DNA from: Liolophura sinensis
Lineage: Eukaryota > Mollusca > Polyplacophora > Chitonida > Chitonidae
Direction: 5' to 3'
NCBI RefSeq assembly: GCF_032854445.1
Contig: NC_088304.1
Location: 22,455,704-22,519,703, forward strand
DNA: 64,000 nt
The notes under the pieces are model-generated. The model did no database searches, had not been told where the DNA came from, and saw nothing but the letters and a program-made list of their open reading frames with translations. This document shows, piece by piece, positions 1 through 11,830 of this stretch; position 1 is the stretch's first letter; the number at the start of each line of letters is the position of its first letter. The translations under genes were made by a program, and so were the position numbers.

Positions 1-878
1 TGTATGCAAGCAGAGCAGTAGGCTACATTAGAGCAATGTACATATGTAATAGTGTATTCAGGGCTGTATGATATTAGTTTCACCTCTCACAATAGCCTTA
101 CAAAGGCTTTAACTTACAGTTTGTGTACATGACATAGGGCTGTTCTTAACAGTGTTTGTTGTCGAGTTTCGTTCACTTCTTTTGTATGGGGTGGGTATCC
201 GTTTTTTTTTTTGTTGTTTTTTTTTTTGGACTTCCTGTTTTGAGGAGCCTATCCAGATTGTCAGAGTTATCTGTGCCGTCAGGTACCTGTACGTTTTAGT
301 GGTCTGGCTGCATATGTTTGAAGTCATTTACGGTGATACGTCAGCAAAGCGCAAGGATCATGCATAACATCACGCCAGGAAAAATGGGAAACTAGACAAA
401 ATATTTTATTCCCGAATTATCCTCTGAAACTAACTACAGCAGTTTTAATATGATGGAATGTTTATTACAATTTAGGAAAGCAATGTTTATCCTCATCGCT
501 TAACCCTACTTTTAAAACATACAGGCCTTGACACTGGAGCATATGTAATATAATCAGGCTTGACTCACATGACATAGGGACACCTGATTAACCATGCTGT
601 AGATCAGTGAATGACTCTGTAGTTAACAAGGTATATCTTTTTGGCAAATACAACTTTTCTTACATGTACATTATCCAAATCAAACCAAGTTAAATTCCGC
701 ATTCACCAACTGGCACTGAATAAGTTTGAGTAGATTTGTGTGATGTTCACCATCGGACAACAAATGAAGCTAATGATGCAAAGTGCTGGTAGCTGTCATA
801 CTAGCATAAGTGAACTCTTTTTGAGTATGGTGAAAAACTCAAATCAAATAAATAAATAAATCATTTGTTTCTTTTTAG
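1..878 (+). other. Intron of MVP upstream of first visible exon
   Basis: AT-rich sequence with no exon I can recognise. It ends in a pyrimidine-rich acceptor (tttgtttctttttag) at 878. Positions ~780-861 resemble a worn 3' end of the common SINE (gctgtcatactagcataagtgaa...gagtatggtg...aaataaataaa). The N-terminal MVP exons must lie further upstream. Confidence 0.6.
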
Positions 879-3800
879 GCTGTGACACCTCTGAAAGTAG
901 TAGTCGCTAATGCAGCGCTAAGACTGCGAGCTATTCTAGACTTTGAGGACGAGTCCGGCGAGAAGCGGGTAGCAGGGGATGAGTGGCTGTTTGAAGGACC
1001 AGGTACAAATACAAAATGATTTTCATTCGTGTAAAGAACATGCTAAGGACAGGTAACCATTTGAATCTTCAGCTTTCATGTGCCTGTCAGTTTCATCATT
1101 GGGATTTACCTTCTTTTTGACAATGTAAACTTGGATTTTTCGTTTCACTTGAAAAGAGAATTTTTAGAAAAAAATTATTCTCATAAAATCTTGCTTTTGT
1201 TAATGAAACTTATACATGTATATATGGTATTAATAAGATATCGGGGCCTCCATGGCTCAGTTGGTTAGCGCGCTAGCGCAGCGCAATGACCCAGAAGCCT
1301 CTCACCAATGCGGGCGCTGTGAGTTCAAGTCCAGCTCATGCTGGCTTCCTCTCCGGCCGTACGTGGGAAGGTCTGTTAGCAACCTGCAGATGGTCGTGGG
1401 TTTCCCCCGGGCTGTGCCCGGTTTCCACCCACCATAATGCTGGTCGCCGTCATGTAAGTGAAATATTCTTGAGTACGGCGTAAAACACCAATCAAATAAA
1501 TAAAATAAATAAATAAGGTATCATCCTACCATCAAGATAAAACTCGAAACATTTTTCCAAGACCAAAAGAATGTTCAGAATCCATCAAGATCAGTAACTT
1601 TGTCATGGAGAGGAGGAGGGGGTTAGATTTTTTGTTATCATGAGTGCTTGTGGTTAAAACAGAGGTCAGTTTTTTAAAATATTGCTAATTTTGTTTGTCT
1701 GATTTTGATTAGGAACTTACATTCCTCGTAAGGAAGTTATAGTGGAGGAAACGATCAGAGCGACTGTCATCAAGCCTAACCAGGCCATTCGTCTGCGGGC
1801 GCGCAAAGAGTGCGTGGACAGGGAGGGTGACTCCAGGGTGACAGGTGAAGAGTGGCTTGTTAAGAAGACAGGTGCTTACTTACCTGGGGCCTATGAGGAG
1901 GTGGTCGATGTTGTGAATGCCTATGTGCTCACAGAAAAGGTGAGAACACACCTGTGGCAGCCACAGGCCATAACACTAATACAAACAGATCTGAGGGTAC
2001 AGTTTTGTGGGGAAGTCACAGTTCAGTAATACATCCAAGTTTAGTTTGGAGTGTACACAGGTCTTCAGCCTTAATGACATATCTGGCTGAGGCCCTGTTT
2101 TCTGTTAACTCTCTGTGGTCAGTTTTCTAATTATAGGTTAAAACTAAACATGATTTTTAACATGGGTAAGTTTATCAAAATTTGATGAATTTGGACGAGG
2201 GTGGACAGTGGTCTGATTTGCTGTTATACATGTATAATAACAATGTATTTTTAACTGTACAAAGTGAATATTTAAGTTAATTCTTATGAAAGCAGCTTCA
2301 GTGTTTTACTCATTTCTGACATGTGAACATTTTGGCTATAAGTGATAAATTTTTAAAAAAATCAAATCATTTTTAAAGCATTTCAAATGCTCATGAAGTT
2401 ATGACTACAGTTCCGGTGGCCAGGCTAGTTGCCTATACATAAATAACATGGAATGCAGGTTCTTGGTGCTTCATGTGTTTCAGAAAGCTCTTCACGTTCG
2501 AGCTTTACGGACATTTAAGGATGATTTTGGAACCACGCGAAAGAGTGGAGAGGAATGGCTGATCACATTCAAGGACTCCGAAACCCACATTCCTCAAGTC
2601 TATGAAGAGGTGAAGATCAAGGAATTCATGTTTCTATTAAAATTAATTGTGATGTTTATGCTTGAAATTATATGACTGCTGTAGGAATGTAACAACTTGG
2701 TATTGTATGTGTAAGATTCAGACGATATACATGCAATTTCTGCGATTTAGTAGGATTTTGTTATCAATGAGAGAACAGTGCAAGCGAAGTTAAGTGTCTT
2801 TTAAGCCAGAAATAGCACTCTGGTATAGAGATTCTCATTAATGCAGTCAAAAAAATTCAACTTTGAGTAACACCATTATTGGTTATTTGAGGTATTTTAA
2901 ACCATAGATATATGTTTACTAGTTTTAGAGAGCATCAGACTTTGGTTGAACTTTATGAAGTTTACATGTAAATTCCAATTTAAATACAACTTAAAGCTGT
3001 GCTTTGTATGTGTGGGTACTGTGTAAAACTACACTCAAATAAATAAAAGAAATAAATAAAGCTGGTTTTTGTAAAACTGGCTTGATATCATGACTTTAGT
3101 GTATTAAAATGACTATAATATCACCAAAAGCAAAGTCACATGCACTTTCCAGATTAGAACGATAAAATGTCTTTCCAAAAAAGGCAATTCTTCTTATGCC
3201 ATGTGTGTTGTGTAGGTGGTGGGTGTTGTGAACATCACAACCCTGAGTAACCGTCAGTATTGTGTTATCCTGGACCCCGTGGACGACCTTGGAAGGCCTC
3301 AGCTCGGACGCAAGAAGCTCGTTAAGGTAACCGAATGTTCCAACCTTTCATCACATAAAGATAGTTCTAGCATGTGTAATGAGGAAGCCATTAACATGTA
3401 TGGAAATATAATAGGAAATAACCTGTTTCTTCTAAAATTTGGGACACCTAGTCTCCTTTTTTTAGCCAGTATGTATGTAATTCGTGCAGGAATACTGAGT
3501 TTCTTGTATCTCACAAGGTAAGACCATTTAATGAACAACATGCTCATGTCTTTACTTTTCCAAAAGGCTAGTAAAGAAAATGTAATATTCCAATTTCAAC
3601 ACTACTAATGTCTGTCCCATCTATGCCAATACTGATCTCTGTAGTTGTTCTGTCCTGTTTATTACACTGGCACTTTAATATAGGTCTGTGATTTTATATC
3701 ATTGGACATAAAGTTCCACCCAGATAACTTCTTTATAACATATTTCCGGTTTTCACCTGGACGAAACTAAACAGAAGAGTTTTACATGTATATTGCTGAG

Positions 3801-6800
3801 AATGGGTTAAAATACTGATACGGGTACCTTTGAAAATGAGAAATGTTTACCATTGGAAATAAATGAACATGTGAACATTACAGTATTTCTACATTACCAT
3901 AGAATCATATTGAAATGTTTTCAGTATTGATCAGTTTTCTTCCGTCATGTGCACATGTTATGGTTTCTTTTTGAAAGCATGTATTTTCATCTGTTTAAGG
4001 GAGAAATAAAAAAATTTCTTATAACGTAGACTACACGTATTATGGTTTGTTTCTGGAAACTTATATTGTCATCGGTTTTCAGGGAGAAACTTCCTTCTTC
4101 TTGATGCCTGGAGAGAAACTGGAGAAGGGCATCCAGAATGTGTTCATATTGGGAGAAGATGAAGGACTGATCATCAAGGCTAACGAGAGCTTCAAGGAAA
4201 AGGAATCGGTAAGAGTTAATCAACACCCCCTTCCCCCCACCCGACCCTCTTTTGTATCAATGATAAAATGGTTAAGAGTTATTCCCCCTTTCCAAGGAAA
4301 ATCAAAATTTAATTTTGTACTGTTTGTCTGTCCCAGGGTTCCACCATCCAGCCCTGGATAGCAAAGCATATGAACTCACAAATGCAGAAAATAGTGGTGT
4401 ATATTGGTATCTATTTCACTGTGTGGAGCAAGTTTATATTAACCACTGTTGTCGTTGTTGTAGACAACAGAACGTAAGCCTGGTGACCGCTGGATGATCA
4501 GAGGACCTCAGGAATATGTCCCTCCTGTCGAGGTTGATGTTGTCATGAAGAGAACTGCCATTCCATTGGACGAGAACGAGGGAATTTACATCAGAAATAT
4601 CAAGAATGGAAAGGTGAGGTTTTAGAGCTTACATGTAGATACCAGCAATACCATAGGTTCTGCCATGATGTTTTAGGAAATATGATTAAAAACAAAATCC
4701 CATTTAAAATTCAAAAGTTTTCAAAAAAAAAAAATACCTTCATTTTAAAGACGTTTTTTCACTGAATAATGTGGAGTCAAATGTATGAACCATTTCAAGG
4801 GTTTAATAGTTCACCAGGATAAAACTAAAAAATCTTGTTGGCTTCTTTTCATATATGATAATGTATACCCAGGCAAGCAAAACAGCTTTTCTGACATCAA
4901 ATTCTGTGCTTCATGGTGAAAAAAATATCATGATGACCTGATTCATTGTTATTAACTTTTGATCGATATGGTAGAGCATCCTGGTATATTGATATATATG
5001 TGTATGTATGGCTAAGTTTATGTGATATAGAATTAAGTTAAATGTATTTCTAAGTGTTTATGGTTTGGATGGGTATTTCCCATTTGTGCTTTATACTTTA
5101 ATGTCAAATGTCCATTATGCCATAGACTGTTTCATAGTTAGCAGGGCAGTCACGTATTGGGTATCATATTTGTTTTGTTGTACATTGGCATTGAATTTTG
5201 ATCAATTCAGTGTCAGCAGCCTGTGCTATGTCAATTGAGAGGCATAGCTTCTGCAGCATATTTATGCTGTAAGCAGGATGCCATCCCTGATGCATGTTGT
5301 AGAAACTGAAAGAGGACAGCTAGGCTAAAGCTAGGCATACATACAAGGTTAAGATCCAGCTATGATGTGAATGCTGGTTTAGTCTTTAAGCTGTATGGCC
5401 ATCGACAGCTGAGAACAACTTCTGATGTGTTGAGTTAAGTCGCGTCTTAAGCTGTCATGCCTGCTGAGCTTAAGACATCATCTGGAAAATATCAGTATTT
5501 TGAAGCACGGTTTTGTTTTGCGGAATCATAATCAGCACTTTGTCTTACCATTGACTTATTTTAGATTGAAATCTATTGATTTAGGTCCGAGCTATTACCG
5601 GCGAAACCTACATGCTCAACCAGGATGAGGAATTGTGGGAAAAAGATCTGCCACCTGTCGTAGAAAACCTCTTGATGCAAGGTCGCGACCCTGTAGCGGA
5701 CAGGAGTGATAGAAAACCGCAGCAGCAGGAAGGTACCATGAAACGCGACAAGACCAGGGTCGTGACCTTCAGGGTGCCTCACAATGCTGCTGTACAGATT
5801 TATGATTACAAGGCAAAGAAAGCCAGGTACGTGACCATAAGACAGTGGCAGCCAGATTCAACATAAGGAATGCACACATGCTGTAAATCTCTAAGCTCTT
5901 GTAGTAAAGGTGTCCTACAGCAAAAGCTTTCTTTGCTATGTTTCTGTGTGGCATTTAAACATTCATAAACAGTAACATATATATTTATAATGAAACAGAA
6001 CGCTACACTTGTAGTTTATTGCTCACTAACTTCACAGATCTCCTGTTTGAACTAGCCTGTAGGTTTGATACAATATAGAACATGGGCAAAGTTTGTCAAT
6101 GAACTTTGTCAGCAAAGCAATCGCTCAATCAGTCCTCTTGTTATTGATATACATGGTATTTTTTATACCTGAGCTGGTGATGTTACAGCCTGATGAATAG
6201 TTCACTCAACTATAATGTCTGTTAGTCAATAAATCGATGAATCAGTAATCTTGTTATTGACATACAGGGTAGTTTTTGGACCTGAGCTGGTGATGTTGCG
6301 TCCGGATGAACAGTTCACCCAGCTAAGTCTGTCAGGAGGGAAGCCCAAAAAGCCTAATGTCATCAAATCCCTGTGCCTGTTGCTGGGACCAGATTTCTGT
6401 ACAGACATCATCACCGTGGAGACTGCTGACCATGCTCGGTTACAACTTCAGCTTTCCTACAACTGGTAAGTTTACATAGAACTTTGAGCAAAATGGTGCC
6501 CTGAAAGTATGCAATTTGAAACGTGCAATAAAAGTTGAGGAATATTAAACAGGCAAAGCATATGTACATGCCGTTAATTTTTCGCACAAAAATGGAAGCT
6601 TCACCGACAATTTGTGACGTGAAGTAAACGTGTAAAATCATGGCGATACGAGTCTTCCATTTTGAAACCCTTCATTTTTGAGAGTCTGCGTTTTAATACT
6701 ACTCTTCATGGCTTCTGTCTGACTGATGTAGGAGACGTGGCAGGTAGCAGAATAGCATCACTTACTTTGATATAGTTTTGTGTGGTTTCTGTAAACTGTG

Positions 6801-9800
6801 TTCACTTCACAGTTCTGGACGTTCGGCACATCCAGAACAAGAGTCGAGTGCGGATTAAACCTGTCCGGAACATGTTCTTGTCTTTGCCAGCTGGTGGAGC
6901 CGTTCAGACAGTGATGTCACACTAATGATTAAGCAAAAGGCTTCCAGTTTTGCTATATTTAAAAACGCTAAACAATAAATATTACGAAAAATCAATGCAA
7001 ATCCAATTAAATTTTCCCTACTATTTTAGAATAGCCCAAAGAATTACCGTTCACAAAATATCTACTTCATTGTTTACATGTTATTGTTCAAAGTAAGCAG
7101 TAAAATTCGAAAAATTCATGAAGTATTTAGAATTATTTTTATACTATAAATAGTATAGGTTCGAGTCAGATGTTTATTTGATCTGTTTATGGTAAACAGA
7201 AAATTTGATTTCATTAGGGAATATTCATGTCTTGCCAAAGATCTAGGATATAGCCTTTTTAAAAGCCAGAATGACTCAAATTGATGCCTTTAACAACAGA
7301 GTACTGAACTCAGAAATGAAACTTCCAACAGCCAGAATGTAACCATCTGAAGTATTGCCTACGTCTCTATTCCGATATGTGAACGAGTAATAAATGGCTT
7401 TCATACTTTCCTCTTTTCCAGGCATTTTGAAGTTCAGGAGAAAACAGATGAAATTGCTGCTAAGATCTTCAGTGTGCCAGACTTCGTAGGTGACGCGTGT
7501 AAAGCAATTGCGTCCCGGGTCAGAGGTGCAGTGGCACAGGTGCAATTTGACGATTTCCACAAGGTAAGCTATTTTTCAAGGACTTTTTCCGAAGTCGTGT
7601 TCAAAATGAAACTGTTCATCAAAGATCACTTGTCATCTACCAATATCTCACATGTGGGAGTGTTTGCCAGTAAATTGCTAAAGGTAGGTTTCCCCACAAG
7701 TAAATCTGACTGCCATTATCAAATGCAATATTTTTGAGTATAGTGTTAAACAATACCAAAAAAAAAAAAATGTACGGCGTAATCTTAGTGTGATGCCCGA
7801 AAAGTTCGATCTTTGCCCAGTCTTTGAGTTACGCCTGATGCAGGACATAGTATTTCACTCCCTTTCACTTCTTGGTGCTTCAGAATTCAGCCAAGATCAT
7901 CCGATCCTCGGTGTTTGGCTTTGACGATAAGCAGAAGGTCCGTGACAGATTTCAGTTCATGCAGAACAACCTGGTGATCACCAGTATAGACATCCAATCA
8001 GTGGAGCCTGTGGACCAGCGGACGCGCGACTCACTGCAGAAGTCTGTACAACTGGCCATAGAGATCACGACAAATTCCCAGGAGGCCGCAGCAAGGTCTG
8101 ACCAATCATACACTCTTATTTATTCACCTGGGTCTCTTTGGCCCAGGTGTTTGCACGCTAGTGCTGCACAATGATTTTGGAGACTCACCAATGTTGTCGC
8201 TGTGAGTTCAAATCCACCTCATGCTGGTTTCCTCTCTGGTCTTCAGTGGGAAGATCTTCCAGCAACTTGTGGATGCTCTTGGGTTTCCCCTAGGCTCTGC
8301 CCAGTTTCCTTCAGCCATAAAGCTGCTTGTCATTGTATTAATGAAATATTCTTGAGCACAGTGTGAAACACCAGTCAAATGAATCATTTTTGACCTGCTT
8401 TTTGATGGTACACATGCCATGTTGATAATTTAAATGCAGATTTAGTGGAAAATGTAGATACATGTGTTAAAAGCACATTCATGTAACATTGTGCATCTTG
8501 GATGTCTTGATTTGACACATACATGCTATATGATGGTATTGGTTGTGTAAAAAAGTTAGCTGTCAGTGGCTTACCAGCGAACACAGTTGGTAGAGCTTCT
8601 GCTTCGGGAGCGTTAGATCCAGGGTCAATTCTGGTTCGAGTCACACCTAAGACCTTAAAAGAGGAAGTTGTAACTTCCTCGCTTGACGTTCAGCATGAAG
8701 GGGATAGTGCAATGACTGGTTGACCTGTATCAGTATAATGGCTCAGGCGGTGCAGCTTCCTTGCCTTCGGTAAGGCATCTCATTGAAGCAACACTAGATA
8801 AAAGAGCGATGGAAATCCGTCCTGCAACAAGGAGGCACATTACATGCACTCTAAGGATTCCTTCGTCATTATATGACTAAAAAATTGTTAAGTACGACGT
8901 TAAACCCCAAGCACTCACTCACTCACTTAACCTGTGTAACAGAAAGGCACAATTCCTCTTTTTTCATGTCAGTCCATCTAATGAACAAGATATGACTTTT
9001 CTGGAAAAAAAACCTGAGAGAGAAATGTAGTCTGTATGTTTCAGCACCACTAATATCTGCCTTGAAAGTAAGAATTGCTGTAGATACTTGCCGTTTGTAT
9101 TCCACCTTTTCTACAAATGAAGGGTGAAGAATTGTTGAGTATGGCATTAAACAAAAAGCAAGTAAAATTAAACAACAATACATATAAAAAATGAAAAATG
9201 CTTGATTCCTATTCCCAGTATATCCATGATAGAAAATACTCCTTCGTCTTCAGGCATGTTGGAACTAGCTGCTTTCTACGCTGCCTGTCTCCATCCCAAA
9301 TCTTTTTACAAAAGGGGCGAGTAAAACCATCTCTTCTGTCTTCATATAAACTTGATTTTCAATTTGTCCATCAGGCATGAGGCTGAGCGACTGGAGCAAG
9401 AGGCCAAAGGTCGTCTGGAGAGACAGAAGATTAACGACGAGGCAGAAGCAGAGAAATCCCGTCGCGAGCTGCTGGAGCTGCAGGCGCAGAGTGCAGCCGT
9501 GGAGAGCACAGGGCAGGCTAAGGCTGAAGCTCAGTCCCGCGCTGAATCTGCCAGGATTGAAGGAGAGGCTGCAGTAGATCAAGCTAAGCTCAAGGCCACA
9601 GCCTGTAAAATTGAAGCTGTAAGTACCCGTACTGCGCCCTAGATACACCCAGTTAGCTGATAGTTGCCAGGTTGTTAAATGAAAGATAACAAATGATAAA
9701 CCCTAATTCTTTAACATTTGAATCCTGCTCTGAAACTAGTAGTTAGACACATTATGGGAGAACTGTGGATCACAAAGAAATAATTTGCACAGTTTTGCAA

Positions 9801-11380
9801 GCTTGTGTCATTTTAAGACACAAGCTTGCAAAACTGTGCAAATTATTTCTTTGCACAGTTTTTAACATAATTTTAACATAATTTCCATTATAATTGTATG
9901 CATAAATTCCAGGTAAAAAGTGCTTTAGTGGTTGAAAAGTTTGAAGATTTGTAGTAACCTGAGTTATTCAGGAAGAGGAGCGGAGAGAGACCTTAAACTG
10001 CCAAAGCCATGTTTTTCTGATGTGCTGCGTAACTTGATAAATCAATACTTAATCTGGAATTCTTACCAATTCTCTTGATGTAAGCAGAAACCACTGTTTT
10101 CCCAGCTGATATAGATAACTTGGTGCCTGATAGATCAAAACTGATAACATGATGGTACTTTCCATTTTCTCAATGTGTGTGATATTGATTACTTTGAACT
10201 GCGATATCCCAGTTATCCAGTATCGCAAGGACAATAAGTTATGCTTTTTCAACTTCCTTTGGGATCCTTTATTCATGCATGTACACATGTAGTCTGGTGC
10301 TGTCTTTTGTGTTAAGATGTTTGCATTTTAGTTGCTGAGACACATGAGGTGTGGGTTTAATTTCTTGAATGTGTGAATTTTCCCAAACTTGTTGTTGTCG
10401 GGGCCTTGATGACAATAACCGGTTATTGTCGGGGCCTTAATGACAATAACCTGTTCTTATCAGGGCCTTGATGACAATAACCGGTTATTTTCGGGACCTT
10501 GATGACAATAACCAGTTATTGTTGGGGCCTTGATGACAATAACCAGTTATTGTCGGGACAATAAGTGGTTTAACATTCACATAAAACCCAGTCTTTTTCA
10601 TCGGTGTAGTCTGTCTGTATGTTACGTGTTGGAAAGTTTGTCAGTAAATTACCAGATGTTGATGGTTTACCCCGGAGCACTAAGGGTTAAAAAGGCTGTC
10701 ATTTTGTAAGTGAAAAAATCCAAAAAATATATCACTTTGAGCACCAATCAAATGAGACACACCAGACACTGATGGCAATGGAGCAGCAGGTTGCAGATGT
10801 TTGTGGGTTTCCAACATCCCAGTTTTCTCCCACCATAATTCTGGCCACCGTCATATATGTGAAATACTCTTGAAACAACGTAAAACTCCAATCAACGAAA
10901 AAAAAAAACAAATCATGTACCTGATGGCTCTTCCACCTACGTGACTGCCGGTATAAAATATGCTTGATTATGGTACATAACACAGATCAAGTCATTACAA
11001 ACATCAGACGGTAAAGATTCTTGATTGATTTGGTTTTTGTGCAGGAATCAGAGCTGGAAAGATTGACACGAGCCAGAGAGGCCGAGACAAAGTACCTGAA
11101 GGAACAGAACGATCTTGAGCTGGAAAAGGCTAGGGAAATGGCCGACATCGAGACCGGCAAGTTCAAGGACATCGTGACCTCTATTGGTGCCGACACAATT
11201 CGTGCCATCGCAGTCTCCGGGCCTGAGATGCAGGTGAAGATGCTTGGTGCACTCGGACTTAAGTCCACGCTCATTACTGATGGCAGCAGCCCCATTAACC
11301 TATTCAACACTGCCCAGGGGCTGATTGGGGGCATGGTGCCCAGCCGACGTAGGGCAGATGAATCTGACATTGATGAGTAA
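879..11380 (+). CDS. MVP: Major vault protein, 3' 12 exons (partial)
   Basis: Major vault protein builds the shell of the cytoplasmic vault ribonucleoprotein particle. Twelve exons join without a frame break to 745 codons: 879-1002, 1713-1939, 2484-2609, 3216-3326, 4083-4208, 4464-4613, 5585-5826, 6268-6465, 7422-7563, 7884-8095, 9375-9618, 11045-11380 (stop TAA). All have AG acceptors and GT donors. Exons 1-7 encode the repeated MVP beta domains ([18 protein letters not shown], then GEEWL repeats, then LDENEGIY). Exons 8-9 and the first part of 10 hold the shoulder region ([38 protein letters not shown]). The end of exon 10 through 12 give the charged cap helix and the cap-ring segment ([27 protein letters not shown]). 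About 105 N-terminal residues expected from the vertebrate protein are missing because they lie upstream of the window. The C-terminus stops soon after the conserved INLFNTA block with an acidic tail (ADESDIDE), shorter than the vertebrate tail. Identification is very secure; exon edges are inferred from splice consensus and family alignment from memory. Confidence 0.97.
1243..1515 (+). mobile_element. tRNA-derived SINE, full length
   Basis: Starts GGGGCCTCCATGGCTCAGTT with a Pol III A-box (TGGCTCAGTTGGTTAGCGCG) and a B-box (GAGTTCAAGTCC). A conserved body follows (TGCAGATGGTCGTGGGTTTC, then CCACCATAATGCTGG). It ends gtgaaatattcttgagtacg, gcgtaaaacaccaatc and (AAAT)n. Inserted in an MVP intron. 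The body resembles the MetaSINE superfamily; that name is from memory. Confidence 0.85.
3435..3625 (+). repeat. Dispersed repeat copy 1
   Basis: Shares aatttgggacacct, aatgaacaacat, tttacttttccaaaa and actactaatgtctgtcc with 58250-58455, and the latter half with 8970-9070. Class unknown; no terminal repeats or tail recognised. Overlaps an MVP intron. Confidence 0.6.
8138..8385 (+). mobile_element. tRNA-derived SINE, diverged
   Basis: Same family as 1243-1515 but older: tgtgagttcaaatccacctc, tgctggtttcctctctggtc, agcaacttgtggatg and gaaatattcttgagcacagtg are recognisable. The head is degenerate. Located just after MVP exon 10. Confidence 0.7.
8560..8932 (+). mobile_element. Second SINE family, near full length (~370 bp)
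   Basis: From gtcagtggcttaccagcgaa through a B-box-like ggttcgagtcac, then ttgtaacttcctcgcttgac, tccttgccttcggtaaggc and gaaatccgtcctgcaac, to the tail gtacgacgttaaaccccaag followed by (CACT)n. I recognise this type from mollusc genomes. Partial tails of the same family occur at 14212-14278, 53030-53080 and 59190-59245, and reversed at 19531-19566. Confidence 0.75.
8935..9080 (+). repeat. Dispersed repeat copy 2 (partial)
   Basis: gtcagtccatctaatgaaca, agatatgacttttctgg and ttcagcaccactaatatctg align with the other copies at 3435 and 58250. Confidence 0.5.
9774..9852. repeat. Perfect 36-bp inverted repeat, 7-base loop
   Basis: Left arm 9774-9809 and right arm 9817-9852 are exact reverse complements, with ATTTTAA between. 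The arms include TTTGCAAGCTTGTGTC-type sequence. In the last MVP intron. It would fold into a strong RNA hairpin; cause and role unknown. Confidence 0.9.
10400..10559 (+). repeat. 31-bp tandem repeat, ~5 copies, with internal palindrome
   Basis: Unit ggggccttgatgacaataac plus cggttattgtc. The second half of unit 1 (10411-10430) is a perfect 20-bp palindrome, GACAATAACC and its complement. Later copies carry small changes. In the last MVP intron. Confidence 0.85.
10780..10912 (+). mobile_element. SINE 3' fragment
   Basis: Only the 3' half of the common SINE: gcagcaggttgcagatg, tctcccaccataattctggc, gtgaaatactcttg and caatcaacg, followed by an A run. In the last MVP intron. Confidence 0.6.
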
Positions 11381-11806
11381 AACAAGACTCCCCCTACCTT
11401 GCATGCATTTCTTAAACTCGTTGTTCCTAAAAGAATTAATGCTTAATGTCAAAAAGCTTATATAAACATATTGTTTTGTTCATGTATGGACTTGAGGTAC
11501 AGTGCTTACTGCCGTATGTAAATTGTCATGCACACAAGATTGTGTCTTTTCCTGCCACACCTATTATAGAGGGTATGCACATCATCATCATATCTTAGAA
11601 GAACATCTTTGCGGCCATAATGGAGTGATATTGGCATACATCTATATAACAGTCTCCAGGAAGGCTGTCAAAAGTAGACCATGAAAGTTCTCTATACAGG
11701 TAGGAGTTGATGACACTTTTCTGTGCGGTGATGAGAGAATGAAACTTTTTGGTAGTGTAGTGTACATGTTGTATATGATGTCTTTTGACGTTGTGTTTTT
11801 CTTGTA

Positions 11807-11812
11807 AATAAA
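11807..11812 (+). terminator. Candidate polyadenylation signal of MVP
   Basis: AATAAA about 430 bases after the MVP stop codon, in AT-rich, T-rich surroundings (cttgtAATAAAgacg). It is the first canonical hexamer I see after the stop. Use is inferred; transcript ends would be needed to confirm. Confidence 0.55.
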
Positions 11813-11830
11813 GACGCTGTTTTCTTTGTA

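Noticed and set aside
9265-9648. 127-codon minus-strand frame opposite MVP exon 11
   Set aside because: Shadow of the helical, Glu/Ala/Arg-rich MVP coding sequence on the other strand.
10987-11385. 132-codon minus-strand frame opposite MVP exon 12
   Set aside because: Shadow of the last MVP exon; no independent support.
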